Shown: positions 44,060 through 52,732, counted from the stretch's first letter. The stretch: 64,000 nt of DNA from DASRHT01 sp035650355 (GCA_035650355.1 DASRHT010000020.1:31228-95227); one strand, 5' to 3'. The notes: generated by a model not told the origin, from the sequence alone. Translations and numbers: made by a program.

Positions 44060-45271
44060 ATGTCTTCGTCGCATCCAGGGTTGCAAGGCAATCCCATTTA
44101 TTTAGATTATAACGCGACCACACCCGTCGATCCGCGCGTGGTCGATGCCATGCTGCCCTATCTCGCAAGCCACTTTGGCAATCCTTCGAGTGCGCATTTT
44201 TATGGGCAGACCACCCATCAAGCGATCCAGGGAGCAAGAGAACAGGTGGCGCGCTTATTGCATTGCGCGTCCGATGAGATTGTTTTTACTGGCTGTGGCT
44301 CGGAGAGTGATACCCTGGCAATTCGTGGCGCGGCGCTGGCCTCTCAGGAGAGAGGTACCCATATCATCACCCAGGTAACTGAACATCCTGCGGTCTTGCG
44401 TGTCTGTCAGGCGCTGGAACGCTGGCATGGGTTTCGCGTCACTTATGTACCTGTGGATGGGGATGGACGGGTCAATCCGGCGGATGTGGCAGCGGCGATT
44501 GATGGCGAGACGACGCTGGTGACTATAATGCATGCGAACAATGAGACGGGAACGCTGCAACCCATTGCCGCAATCGCAGAGATTGCCCATCAACATGGTG
44601 CGTTGATGCACACGGATGCCTCCCAATCCGTTGGCAAGATAGCGGTCGATGTTGCCGCGCTTGGGGTCGATTTGTTGACGGTGGCGGGCCATAAGCTCTA
44701 TGCCCCTAAAGGCATCGGTGCGCTCTATGTCCGGCGAGGGCTGCGACTGGAGCCGGCCATTTATGGCGGAGGTCAGGAAGCGGGACGTAGGGCAGGGACA
44801 GAGAATACAGCTTTTATAGTGGCGTTGGGGGCCGCTGCCGCCCTGGCATTTGAACAGCTTGCAGCCGGCCTGCACCATCAGCAAGCCTTGCGCGATCACC
44901 TGCATGCTCTGCTTGAGCGATACTTGCCGGGGACGGTTCATCTGAACGGGCATCCAGTCGAACGGCTGCCTAACACATTGAATGTCAGTATTGACGGTGT
45001 CGTTGGCGAAGAAGTGCTTGCAGCCACTCCGGCAATTGCCAGCTCGACCGGTTCTGCCTGCCATGAGGGGAGTACGGAGCCGTCCACGGTGTTGCTGGCG
45101 ATGGGCTTATCGCGCGAGCGGGCGCTGGGAGCCTTGCGCCTGACCCTGGGGCGCTGGTCAACGACGCAAGAAGTAGAGTCTGCCGCAAGATCGCTTGCTC
45201 AGAGTGTGGACGCGCTGCGACAGAGAGCAAGATCGCGTCCGAGCAGGGCAACCGCGAGGGATTGCCCCTAG
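44060..45271 (+). CDS. Cysteine desulfurase, NifS/IscS-like
   Basis: A 403-residue PLP enzyme taking sulfur from cysteine. Motifs: YLDYNATTPVDPRV at the N-terminus, H109 (TEHPAVL), HANNETGT, D186 (HTDASQS), the PLP Lys K212 (VAGHKLYAPKG) and the active Cys C334 in STGSACHEG. The ATG with GGAGG four bases upstream is used; the frame runs 19 codons further back. No IscU or ferredoxin gene is adjacent. The final codons (from about 45242) lie inside a 32-bp inverted repeat, so the C-terminal tail is probably derived from an inserted element. Confidence 0.92.
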   Translation: MSSSHPGLQGNPIYLDYNATTPVDPRVVDAMLPYLASHFGNPSSAHFYGQTTHQAIQGAREQVARLLHCASDEIVFTGCGSESDTLAIRGAALASQERGTHIITQVTEHPAVLRVCQALERWHGFRVTYVPVDGDGRVNPADVAAAIDGETTLVTIMHANNETGTLQPIAAIAEIAHQHGALMHTDASQSVGKIAVDVAALGVDLLTVAGHKLYAPKGIGALYVRRGLRLEPAIYGGGQEAGRRAGTENTAFIVALGAAAALAFEQLAAGLHHQQALRDHLHALLERYLPGTVHLNGHPVERLPNTLNVSIDGVVGEEVLAATPAIASSTGSACHEGSTEPSTVLLAMGLSRERALGALRLTLGRWSTTQEVESAARSLAQSVDALRQRARSRPSRATARDCP

Positions 45272-45445
45272 CCATTCGTCCTGCTGCCCACCACGCCCGT
45301 CCCGACCCGCATCATCGCGTCCGTGTGATCGCCCTGCCGTCTCCATCATCGTGCCAATCCTGGGGAGGTTGCCCTGACCGCCTGCGATGACCTTGCCCAA
45401 CGCGGGAACGTCTGGGTAGGGGCAATCCCTCGCGGTTGTCCTGCT
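45242..45445. repeat. About 200-bp element with 32-bp terminal inverted repeats
   Basis: Arms 45242-45273 and 45414-45445 are reverse complements at 30 of 32 positions; both contain the string GGGGCAATCCCTCGCGGTTG or its complement. There is no coding sequence inside. It looks like a non-autonomous, MITE-like element that has overwritten the end of the desulfurase gene. Confidence 0.75.
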
Positions 45446-45467
45446 GTTCTCGCTGAGAGCAGCGCAA

Positions 45468-46271
45468 TCATTCCGCTAACCCCCAGCGCCTGCGCACCAG
45501 GCGCTCCAGCGGTCCAAAGATACCTCCATCAATAGCTACTCCTATAATGATAATGATCAGCATGATGGCAAACATCTGGGAGATATCGTTGAGGTCGCGT
45601 CCGGTTTCGAGCAGGCCGCCAAGACTGACCGTGATATAGATTAATTCTGCCGCCATTAGTGAACGCCAGGCGAAGGTCCAGCCCTGCTTTAAGCCTGTCA
45701 GAATGGCTGGGAGCGCCGCCGGAAGAATCACCCGTGCCGCAAGGGCAACGCCGCTGGCTCCCATATTGCGGGCAGCTTTGAGGTAGAGTGGAGGAGTGTT
45801 TTTCACCCCGGCATCTACGCCAAGCGTGATCGAAAACAAAGCTCCCATGACAACAACAAAGATCATGGCCTGCTCGCTGGCGTGTAACCAGAGAATGGCA
45901 AGCGGAATCCAGCAGACGCTCGGTAAGGCTTGCAGACCCAGTACCAGCGAGCCCAGCGTTTCCTCAGCGTAACGATTGCGTCCAATCAGTAGACCAAGCG
46001 CGACCCCTACAATCAGCGAAATACCGTATCCGATCAGCAGGCGACTCAGGCTCACCAGAATGGCCGTCATAAATGTGCCATCTTGAAAGCCCTGGGCAAT
46101 CCTGCTGGCTACGGCAAGCGGTCCCACAAACAGGTAATCAGGCCAGATGCCGCTGCGGGCCAGTAGCTCCCATATTACGAGTAGTAACACATAGAAGAGT
46201 ACCTGGCGTGTTGTTTTCGCCCACCAGCGCGTTCCCGAACGCGATTTGGTGAGCTTAATGGCCTGTGCCAT
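45468..46271 (-). CDS. ABC transporter permease, SsuC/TauC family
   Basis: A 267-residue membrane permease with about six helices. The EAA-type contact loop is seen in AARNMGASGVALAARVILPAALPAILTG-like sequence, ending in GWTFAWRSLMAAELIY, typical of the sulfonate/taurine/nitrate group. It overlaps the ATPase gene by 17 bp, so the pair is co-translated. Cargo is probably an organosulfur compound, judging from the binding protein and neighbouring cysteine desulfurase. Confidence 0.92.
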   Translation of the reverse strand: MAQAIKLTKSRSGTRWWAKTTRQVLFYVLLLVIWELLARSGIWPDYLFVGPLAVASRIAQGFQDGTFMTAILVSLSRLLIGYGISLIVGVALGLLIGRNRYAEETLGSLVLGLQALPSVCWIPLAILWLHASEQAMIFVVVMGALFSITLGVDAGVKNTPPLYLKAARNMGASGVALAARVILPAALPAILTGLKQGWTFAWRSLMAAELIYITVSLGGLLETGRDLNDISQMFAIMLIIIIIGVAIDGGIFGPLERLVRRRWGLAE

Positions 46272-47109
46272 TTTCGCCCTCCTCGCTCGCTGTCATTCCG
46301 CTTTTGAGGACCTGCAAGATCTCGGCTGCGTAATCCACCAGTTGGTGATTTTCCAGGCTGCGTGGACGCGGGAGATCAATGCGGAATTCGTGTAGAATGC
46401 GTCCAGGACGTGGCGAGAAAACGATGACCCTATCTCCGAGGGCAACGGCCTCGCGCACATTATGCGTCACGAAGACGATAGTTTTGTTCGTTGCAGACCA
46501 GATCGCTTCCAGCTCGCTGTGTAAACGGTCTCGTGTCAGCGCATCCAGGGCGCCAAATGGCTCGTCCATCAACAGTACTGCTGGATTGATAGCCAGTGCG
46601 CGCGCGATTGCTACGCGCTGACGCATGCCGCCAGAAAGCTGGTGAATGTAACTGTGCTCGAAGCCGTTGAGATGCACCGTCCTGATCATTTTTTCGACAA
46701 TGTCTTTGCGTTGGGACATCGGCAAACCTGCCAGGCGTAAGCCAAATTCAATGTTGTGTTGCACATCGAGCCAGGGAAACAGGGCCGCCTCCTGGAACAG
46801 AAGAATGCGATCCGTAGCAGGACCGGTTACCTCCTGCTCATGAGCCCAGACTTTGCCGCTGCTCGCGCTCTCCAGGCCCGCAATGATGCTCAGCAAGGTG
46901 GACTTGCCACAGCCACTGGGACCCAGGAAACAAACAAACTCGCCTGCTGCAACCTCCAGATCGATAGGACGCAGCGCTTCAACGCTCCGTCCGCCGTTGG
47001 TAAAAATCTTGCTCACCCCCTCGATGCGCAAGGAATTGCCGCCGCTGGCCGGTATGCGGGTGGACTCACTTGCGCGCTTGAGTTGTTGGGATATGTTCGC
47101 TTTTGCCAT
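46255..47109 (-). CDS. ABC transporter ATP-binding protein, SsuB/TauB family
   Basis: A 284-residue cytoplasmic ATPase. Walker A GPSGCGKST at 63-71, a Q-loop around LFQEAALFPWLDV, signature LSGGMRQ at 158-164, Walker B VLLMDEP at 178-184, and the switch His in FVTHNVREA. This is the nitrate/sulfonate/taurine subfamily. It lies 14 bp after the binding-protein gene. Confidence 0.95.
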   Translation of the reverse strand: MAKANISQQLKRASESTRIPASGGNSLRIEGVSKIFTNGGRSVEALRPIDLEVAAGEFVCFLGPSGCGKSTLLSIIAGLESASSGKVWAHEQEVTGPATDRILLFQEAALFPWLDVQHNIEFGLRLAGLPMSQRKDIVEKMIRTVHLNGFEHSYIHQLSGGMRQRVAIARALAINPAVLLMDEPFGALDALTRDRLHSELEAIWSATNKTIVFVTHNVREAVALGDRVIVFSPRPGRILHEFRIDLPRPRSLENHQLVDYAAEILQVLKSGMTASEEGENGTGH

Positions 47110-47123
47110 CTTTTCATTTCCTC

Positions 47124-48188
47124 TTATGCTGCTGCAACCACAGGTAATCCCTTGCTTGTCAGTACGCTGTTGAGCGGGCCGAGAGCATAGATGCCTTTGA
47201 GATCAGGTTTGCTGCTTCCCAGAAAACCAAGCGCATAGGCGCTATCTGCGGCTTTGAAAAGCGTTGACGCGAGTGGATCGTAGGTAATATCAAGATTCTT
47301 GAATGCCAGATCGATGACCTGGGGAGCTAAGCCCTGGCCTGTGAGTTGCTTCAGTTCGTCATTGATCGTTTGTTGGGCGCCACTGGGGTCGCTATTGATA
47401 GACTGAACCACTTCTACATGAGCCTGGAGAAACTTTGCTACCAGATCAGGATGCTGATCAAGGAATTGCTTACGGACAACGACATTGGTTGTAACAAACT
47501 TATTGTCGGGCCAGAGCATGCGTTCATCGACGAAAACGGTCCCTCGCGCTTCGACTATCAGCCGTGAAGCATAGGGTTCGGGAACCCATGCGCCATCGAT
47601 CTGACCTTGCTTGAACAGGGTGATGATATTAGCGTTATCGGTAGGAATAATTTGCACCGTTCCGCCTTTATCGGTGGTCTTCAAGCCATGCTGTTGCAGG
47701 TAGAAGCGTAATGATACGTCTTGTGTCCCCCCAAGTTGAGGTGTCGCAAATTTTTTGCCGTTCAAGTCTTGCGGGGTTTCAATGTGGGCACCTGGGCGGA
47801 CGATAAAGAGCGCCCCGCCGCTGGATGCTCCTGCGATAATGCGCAGCGCCTGTCCTTTACTCTTGACATAGCCGTTGATTGCCGGGTTGGGGCCGACATA
47901 GCCGATATCGATATCGCCGGCGAAAAGGGCCTCTATCAAGGCTGGTCCGGCATTAAATGTTTTGGTATCCAGCGTGACGTTTGGTCCAAGTGCTTGTTGA
48001 AAGGTGCCGCGCGCCACGCCCACGAGTGCGACGGCGTGGGTCAGGTTTGGAAAATAGCCAAGATGAACGGTAAGAGATGATCCATTGCTACTAATAGAGG
48101 TGTTACCGTTGCCGCACGCCGCGAACATGAACACGAGAAAGGTCAGAATCGTCGTGCTGTAAAAGAGATGCAGTGAGGACTTTTTCAT
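47124..48188 (-). CDS. ABC transporter substrate-binding lipoprotein, SsuA/TauA-like
   Basis: A 354-residue lipoprotein: lipobox FMFAAC with lipidated C25. The periplasmic-binding fold of the aliphatic sulfonate/nitrate group is visible in LGYFPNLTHAVALVGVARG, DIDIGYVGPNPAINGYVKSKG, PQDLNGKKFATPQLGGTQDV and QIDGAWVPEPYASRL. The ATG at 48188 has AAGGAG seven bases upstream; an adjoining TTG is less likely. Cargo is likely a sulfonate or another small sulfur compound, not proven. Confidence 0.9.
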   Translation of the reverse strand: MKKSSLHLFYSTTILTFLVFMFAACGNGNTSISSNGSSLTVHLGYFPNLTHAVALVGVARGTFQQALGPNVTLDTKTFNAGPALIEALFAGDIDIGYVGPNPAINGYVKSKGQALRIIAGASSGGALFIVRPGAHIETPQDLNGKKFATPQLGGTQDVSLRFYLQQHGLKTTDKGGTVQIIPTDNANIITLFKQGQIDGAWVPEPYASRLIVEARGTVFVDERMLWPDNKFVTTNVVVRKQFLDQHPDLVAKFLQAHVEVVQSINSDPSGAQQTINDELKQLTGQGLAPQVIDLAFKNLDITYDPLASTLFKAADSAYALGFLGSSKPDLKGIYALGPLNSVLTSKGLPVVAAA

Positions 48189-48327
48189 CAAATTCTCCTT
48201 GTGTCAATTGAAAGGTCAGAGAAACACTATCGTAGTATCTACATTGATTTCACCTACGCACCTCTGTCTCACTAAAGACAGTAACATATTTAACTCATTC
48301 TTTCAAGTTATTTTTATCATTCCATAA

Positions 48328-48342
48328 ATTCATATTATGAAT
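48328..48342. promoter_or_regulatory. LysR-type palindromic site in the divergent promoter region
   Basis: ATTCATATTATGAAT is a palindrome with 6-bp arms and a 3-bp centre, containing the T-N11-A pattern of LysR-type sites. It lies in the 365-bp AT-rich stretch between the divergent binding-protein and LysR genes. No clear -35/-10 pair was assigned in the rest of this stretch. Confidence 0.45.
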
Positions 48343-48553
48343 AAAAGTTATCATTAGAATTACTAGGTATTATGATTTATCGGCAAAATGAAGAGAGTTG
48401 TACATAAAAATATCGCTCTCTGGATAAAAAAAATAGTCATGGTGATAGCAAAAACGCTGGGTTTTTTGGTATTATTGGAAGAAAGCTTGATTGCTCACAT
48501 CTATCCTGGAACCATTCTCCTGAGCCTGGAAACGGATATATTTGGAGAAGAAG

Positions 48554-49456
48554 ATGAATCTGCAAAATTTGCGGGTATTTTTAAAGGTTGCCGAGTTTGA
48601 ACATATTACGCGTGCGTCAGAGGAATTGGGCTTGAGCCAGCCTGCGGTCACCAAAACCATTTCCAGTTTGGAACATGAGGTGCAGCTCAAGCTGGTAGAG
48701 CGCCAGGGGAGACGTATTGTTCTGACCCATGCAGGGCGGGTCTTGCAGGAATATGCGTACAAGATATTTGCCCTTGAACGGGAGATGGAGGAGGCGTTAG
48801 GAACGCTCCGTAATGGGGATGTAGGGGAGGTGACGCTTGCAGCCAACACGACGGCTGGCGTTTACCTGTTGCCTCCTGTCGTCGCACGCTTCCTGGCGCG
48901 TTTTCCTCAGGTGAGGCTCAACATTGCTATCCTGAACTCACATGAAATTATCGAAGGAACGCTCAACTGGTCCCTGGATTTTGGTCTAGTGGAGGGTGAT
49001 GTTGCAAAGCTGCCGCCGCTGTTAAAAGTGCAGCCGTTCGCTCATGATGAACTGATTCTGGTGGTAGCGCCTGACCACAGGTGGAGTAAACAGGACATAG
49101 TCCAGCCAGATATGTTAGCTGATGCAGAATTGCTATTGCGTGAGCCGGGAAGTGGTATTCGTGAAGTCATTGAGAACAGGCTACAGCTTCATGGCGTGCG
49201 TGTACGGCCTTTGTTGACACTGCCAAACATAGAGGCCATCAAGCAAATGGTCATGAGCGGTGTGGGGGCTGCCATCATTTCTGCTCTCACGGTCCAGCGT
49301 GAACTGGCAAATGGCAGCCTGGTGCGTGTACCCCTCTTCGATCTGGATTTACATCCTCAACTGAGTTTGATTATGCGTGAAGATAAACAGTTATCCCAGG
49401 CGGCGCAAGCTTTTTGCTCATTTTTGCTGCTCGACTGTAACAAGATTGTGGAGTAA
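48554..49456 (+). CDS. LysR-family transcription regulator
   Basis: A 300-residue regulator. The N-terminal winged helix is NLQNLRVFLKVAEFEHITRA with SQPAVTKTISSLEHE, followed by an effector domain (LAANTTAGVYLLPPVVARFL, LVVAPDHRW, LREPGSGIREVIE). GGAG seven bases before the ATG fixes the start. Divergent from the sulfonate-type ABC operon, it most likely controls that operon in response to a sulfur metabolite, as CysB/Cbl-type regulators do. The effector is unknown. Confidence 0.93.
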   Translation: MNLQNLRVFLKVAEFEHITRASEELGLSQPAVTKTISSLEHEVQLKLVERQGRRIVLTHAGRVLQEYAYKIFALEREMEEALGTLRNGDVGEVTLAANTTAGVYLLPPVVARFLARFPQVRLNIAILNSHEIIEGTLNWSLDFGLVEGDVAKLPPLLKVQPFAHDELILVVAPDHRWSKQDIVQPDMLADAELLLREPGSGIREVIENRLQLHGVRVRPLLTLPNIEAIKQMVMSGVGAAIISALTVQRELANGSLVRVPLFDLDLHPQLSLIMREDKQLSQAAQAFCSFLLLDCNKIVE

Positions 49457-49524
49457 CGATACCACAAAGGAAAACATTTTTTACGTCCGTGTCTGCAAAC
49501 CGAAAAGCGTGGAGAGAAACTCAG

Positions 49525-49695
49525 GGCTTTTCCGTTTTCGTCATGCTCGCAGGGCGAAGTCCTGCTCGCAAGAGGAGAGAGGTGCAGGCAACCCCGCGTC
49601 GCGGGGTTGCCTGCACCTCTCTCCTCTTGCCCAGCGCCCCCAACGGGGCGCGAACCCAGGCGGCAGGAGTCAGAGGAGAGGACAACGGAAAAGCC
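49525..49695. repeat. Repeat family 2, copy 1 (terminal inverted repeats and long hairpin)
   Basis: A 171-bp element. Perfect 12-bp ends GGCTTTTCCGTT/AACGGAAAAGCC. Inside: a small hairpin, a perfect 29-bp stem (49569-49597 with 49601-49629, loop GTC), and a third GC-rich hairpin around 49634-49651. There is no coding potential. It lies between the LysR and kynureninase-like genes; a second copy is at 55463-55637. Confidence 0.85.
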
Positions 49696-49891
49696 GAGAG
49701 AAACTGTGCTTCAATTGACACTGAGAGCGCAATGTTCTACAATAATGAGACGTTGCAGGCATGAGCAGACATCAGGGGAGGCGGGGAGTGATTCGCAGGA
49801 TACAAAATACGCTTGCATCCCACAAATCAGGGCTCCTGTCCCGTTCAGGGACGGGCTTGAGAACGGCTCTCCGCTCTAGCTTGCCTTCGGC

Positions 49892-49946
49892 ATCCTTTCT
49901 TTCCTCCCGCCGCGTTAATGCAGGTGGACATCCAGAAAGGATTTTT
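49892..49946 (+). terminator. Terminator-like hairpin ahead of the PLP enzyme gene
   Basis: A 9-bp perfect stem (49892-49900 with 49934-49942) closes a 33-nt loop and is followed by TTTT. It is within the leader region of the PLP-enzyme gene, after smaller hairpins at about 49835-49856, so it may be a transcription attenuator or simply the terminator of an upstream transcript. Confidence 0.35.
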
Positions 49947-50022
49947 GAGAACGGGTGTCGTTTTTGTAGAAAAACAGAAGCTTACTATGTTTTAAATACA
50001 TTGAGGAAGGCAGTGAGCACAG

Positions 50023-51222
50023 ATGACTTTAGGTGAAGCCAGAATGCAGTATCCAGCCCCCCCTGCCATTGAACATCCCGAACTCCTGTCTTACCGGGCG
50101 GAGTTCCCGATTCTGCAGCGGAAAACCTACCTGAACAGTTGCTCACTAGGGGCTTTGTCTGAGCGCTCAATGAGCAATGTCGCACAGTTTATGGAGATGT
50201 GGAATGAGTGGGGCGCGCACGCCTGGTATGAAATCTGGATGGGCGAGATTGCGAAGGCCCGCCAAAAATTTGCCTCGCTCATCGGGGCGCAGATCCACGA
50301 GGTCGCGATTGCCCCCAACGTCTCGGTAGCCCTCAGCTCTATTGCCTCCGCCATCGATTACGGTGAACGCAACAAAGTCGTGATGGCCGATATGGATTTT
50401 CCGACCCTGCCCTACCAGTGGTTAGTAAAAGAACGCCAGGGGGTCGAGTGCCTCTTTGTCGAAAGCCCTGATCGTATTTATGTCCCCGCGGAGCTATTTG
50501 AGCCTGTAATAGATAGTAAGACAGCCCTGGTCGCCACCTCGCGTGTGTTCTATACCAGCGGCTACATCCAGGATATCCGAGCCGTCGCCGATATCGCGCA
50601 TAAGCACGGCGCCTATATCGTGGTGGACGATTACCAGGGAACGGGGCATATTCCGATCAATGTGAATGCCCTGGATATCGATTTTCTGGTAACCGGTACG
50701 CTAAAGTGGCTGATGGGCGGGCCGGGCTTGGCCTTCGTCTACGTTCGTGAGGGGCTGATCCCGGCACTCAAACCAACGATTACCGGCTGGTTTGGGCACC
50801 GCGACCAGTTTCAGTTTAAAACCAGGGAGTTCGATTTCCGCTCCGATGCAGCACGCGTAGAAATGGGGACGCCGGCAATGGCTGCGGTCTATGCCGCACA
50901 TGGTGGCCTGGATATTGTGCAAGAAGTCAGCGTTGAAAGCATCTGCGAGCGCACCCGCTACCTCACTAACGATCTGATCGCCCGCGTTCGTGAACGAGGA
51001 TGGAGCGCCCGCGTGCCTCAGGAGCCGGAATGTCGCACTTCCATTGTGATGCTGGAGTTTGATCAGCCGCAGGAAATTGTGAAAGCCCTGGCTGATAGGA
51101 ATATTATCACCGATTCCCGCCCCGGCTTGTTGCGTCTCTCTCCATACTTCTATAATACGATAGAAGAGAATGCAATTGTGGTAGATGCAATTGCAGAGAT
51201 ACTGGAGAAGCGGAAAAAATAA
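50023..51222 (+). CDS. Class V PLP-dependent enzyme, kynureninase/cysteine-desulfurase-like
   Basis: A 399-residue fold-type I PLP enzyme. Motifs: TYLNSCSLGALSERS, VFYTSGYIQDIRAVADIAH, D202 (VVDDYQGTGHIPI), and the PLP Lys K228 in GTLKWLMGGPGLAF. The stretch WLMGGPG followed by GWFGH resembles kynureninase more than desulfurases, and no desulfurase-type active Cys loop is present. Reaction could be a beta-elimination, an epimerisation or kynurenine-type cleavage; not determined. The GAGGAAGG ribosome site is 12 bases before the ATG, somewhat far. Confidence 0.8.
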   Translation: MTLGEARMQYPAPPAIEHPELLSYRAEFPILQRKTYLNSCSLGALSERSMSNVAQFMEMWNEWGAHAWYEIWMGEIAKARQKFASLIGAQIHEVAIAPNVSVALSSIASAIDYGERNKVVMADMDFPTLPYQWLVKERQGVECLFVESPDRIYVPAELFEPVIDSKTALVATSRVFYTSGYIQDIRAVADIAHKHGAYIVVDDYQGTGHIPINVNALDIDFLVTGTLKWLMGGPGLAFVYVREGLIPALKPTITGWFGHRDQFQFKTREFDFRSDAARVEMGTPAMAAVYAAHGGLDIVQEVSVESICERTRYLTNDLIARVRERGWSARVPQEPECRTSIVMLEFDQPQEIVKALADRNIITDSRPGLLRLSPYFYNTIEENAIVVDAIAEILEKRKK

Positions 51223-51257
51223 GAAAAGTTTATTCTATCTCGAAGAGGAGAATGCAG

Positions 51258-51650
51258 ATGCTATGTGCCAATTGCCACTCTGATCATGCGGAAGGGGATA
51301 TCTATTGTCGGAGCTGTGGGGCTGAACTGCTAGAGGTAGAGCCTTCAAAAAGTATTGTACCAGTGGGGGCAAATTTACCGGCGATCCTGCACAATGCTCA
51401 GTTACCACGCAAGGTAGCGGCGGGTGTTGGCGCTCTTGCTGTAGGGGTTGGACTGGAACTGCTGCGACGCAACTTGCTATCTCGTTTGACACAATCAGCA
51501 CCTCGTTCGGTTGAGCACGCTTTACCTACGTTATCGAGTGTGAGGGATATATTGCAGCCGCAGGATGAGAAGCCTCTCAAGCCTCCTAAGGGCTACGAGG
51601 TCCATGAGACAGTTGTCTATATGCGCAGGGTCATTCGTCGTTCGCATTAG
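51258..51650 (+). CDS. Zinc-ribbon protein with hydrophobic middle segment
   Basis: About 130 residues. The N-terminal zinc ribbon has two CxxC pairs (CANC and CRSC, 11 residues apart), and a Gly/Ala-rich hydrophobic stretch follows (AAGVGALAVGVGLELL). The tail ends in a basic RRVIRRSH. The second ATG is preferred: AGGAG is then seven bases upstream, against one base for the first ATG. Function is unknown. Repeat family 1 copy D begins 11 bp after the stop. Confidence 0.7.
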   Translation: MLCANCHSDHAEGDIYCRSCGAELLEVEPSKSIVPVGANLPAILHNAQLPRKVAAGVGALAVGVGLELLRRNLLSRLTQSAPRSVEHALPTLSSVRDILQPQDEKPLKPPKGYEVHETVVYMRRVIRRSH

Positions 51651-51660
51651 CTTGCTATTG

Positions 51661-51724
51661 CAGACGGCCAACGCTGCTGGCGCGCTCCCACGATGAATCG
51701 GGGAGCTACCGCTCAGGCCGCCTG
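51661..51724. repeat. Repeat family 1, copy D, core inverted
   Basis: A 64-bp element bounded by CAGACGGCC/GGCCGCCTG (one mismatch). The flanks agree with copy C (CTTGCTATTG before, GCTCAGG near the end), but the palindromic core is present as its reverse complement (CTCCCACGATGAATCGGGGA). It lies between the zinc-ribbon and ornithine-cyclodeaminase-family genes. Confidence 0.85.
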
Positions 51725-51772
51725 CAAAGAATGGCTTGCTGTAAAATTGGTAGGAGTGGATGGTAGGGGAGT

Positions 51773-52732
51773 ATGGCATTAATTTTGCGTGAGCATCATG
51801 TGCGGGCTTTATTAAGCATGCGCGATGCGGTGGGGGCGTTGGAGGAAGGCTTCAATGCCCTGTCTCAAGGAGCGATCATCAATCCGCCTCGGTTGAGGCT
51901 CGCCTTTGCCAATGGCGTGTTTACCATCCTCGCGGCAGCGGCTCCCCTCTTTGGCGTCATGGGCTTGAAAACCTACACGGCGTTTCGTGAGGGGACGCGT
52001 TTTGTGGTGATGCTCTTTAGCGCCTACGACGGGCAGCTCCTGGCTATCATTGAGGCCGATTGGCTTGGCTGCATTCGTACGGGAGGGGTAAGCGCCGTTG
52101 CGACAAAATATCTGGCCCGCCCGGATGCGATGGTGGTGGGGGTGATCGGGGCGGGTAAGCAGGCAATCGCTCAACTTCTGGGCGTCTGTTCCGTTCGCCC
52201 AATCTCTAGCGTTTATGTCTATAGTCGCCGGGAACGTGAGCGCGAACGCTTTTGTCATGAAATGGCCCTTACGCTCGGCGTCGATGTCAGACCTGTTGCT
52301 ACGGCGCGGCAGGCCGTAGAGACAGTCGATATTCTCATTACCGCGACCAATTCGTCCGAGCCAGTGTTATCAGGCGAGTGGCTTCCCCCTGGTTGTCATA
52401 TTAATGCCATTGGCGCAAACTGGGTGCAGAAGCGCGAGCTGGACCTGGCGACGCTGCAACGCTGTGGGCTTATTTTCACCGATTCGGCGGCACAGGCGCA
52501 TACTGAAGCTGGCGATTTTATTATCCCGGCGCGCGAGGGCCTGTTTGATTGGAACCGGGTGCATGAGTTGTCTGAAATCTTTAGCAATACCGGACTGGGG
52601 CGATTCGCGCCCCAGGAGATCACGCTTTATAAGGGGCTTGGCACCGCGTTAGAGGATATTATCGTTGCTGCCTATGTATATCAGCAGGCAAAAAAGATGG
52701 CTCTGGGCGATGAGATCGCGCTGATCGACTAA
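51773..52732 (+). CDS. Ornithine cyclodeaminase/mu-crystallin family protein
   Basis: A 319-residue NAD(P)-dependent enzyme. Family motifs: LKTYTAF with the substrate-binding Lys, IRTGGVSAVATKYLARP, the dinucleotide site VGVIGAGKQAIAQ, ITATNSSEPVL and FTDSAAQAHTEAGD. Relatives include ornithine cyclodeaminase, alanine dehydrogenase, ketimine reductases and proline or lysine derivative reductases; substrate cannot be assigned. The ribosome site (GGGGAG) is very close to the ATG. Confidence 0.88.
   Translation: MALILREHHVRALLSMRDAVGALEEGFNALSQGAIINPPRLRLAFANGVFTILAAAAPLFGVMGLKTYTAFREGTRFVVMLFSAYDGQLLAIIEADWLGCIRTGGVSAVATKYLARPDAMVVGVIGAGKQAIAQLLGVCSVRPISSVYVYSRRERERERFCHEMALTLGVDVRPVATARQAVETVDILITATNSSEPVLSGEWLPPGCHINAIGANWVQKRELDLATLQRCGLIFTDSAAQAHTEAGDFIIPAREGLFDWNRVHELSEIFSNTGLGRFAPQEITLYKGLGTALEDIIVAAYVYQQAKKMALGDEIALID

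Noticed and set aside
49915..49935. T-box-like string (AGGTGGACA) before the PLP enzyme gene
   Set aside because: It lacks the full conserved T-box sequence and a recognisable Stem I, and lies in the loop of the terminator-like hairpin rather than before it.
23777..51724. CRISPR array
   Set aside because: The repeats are dispersed over many kilobases and singly placed; no regular spacer-repeat pattern or cas gene is present.
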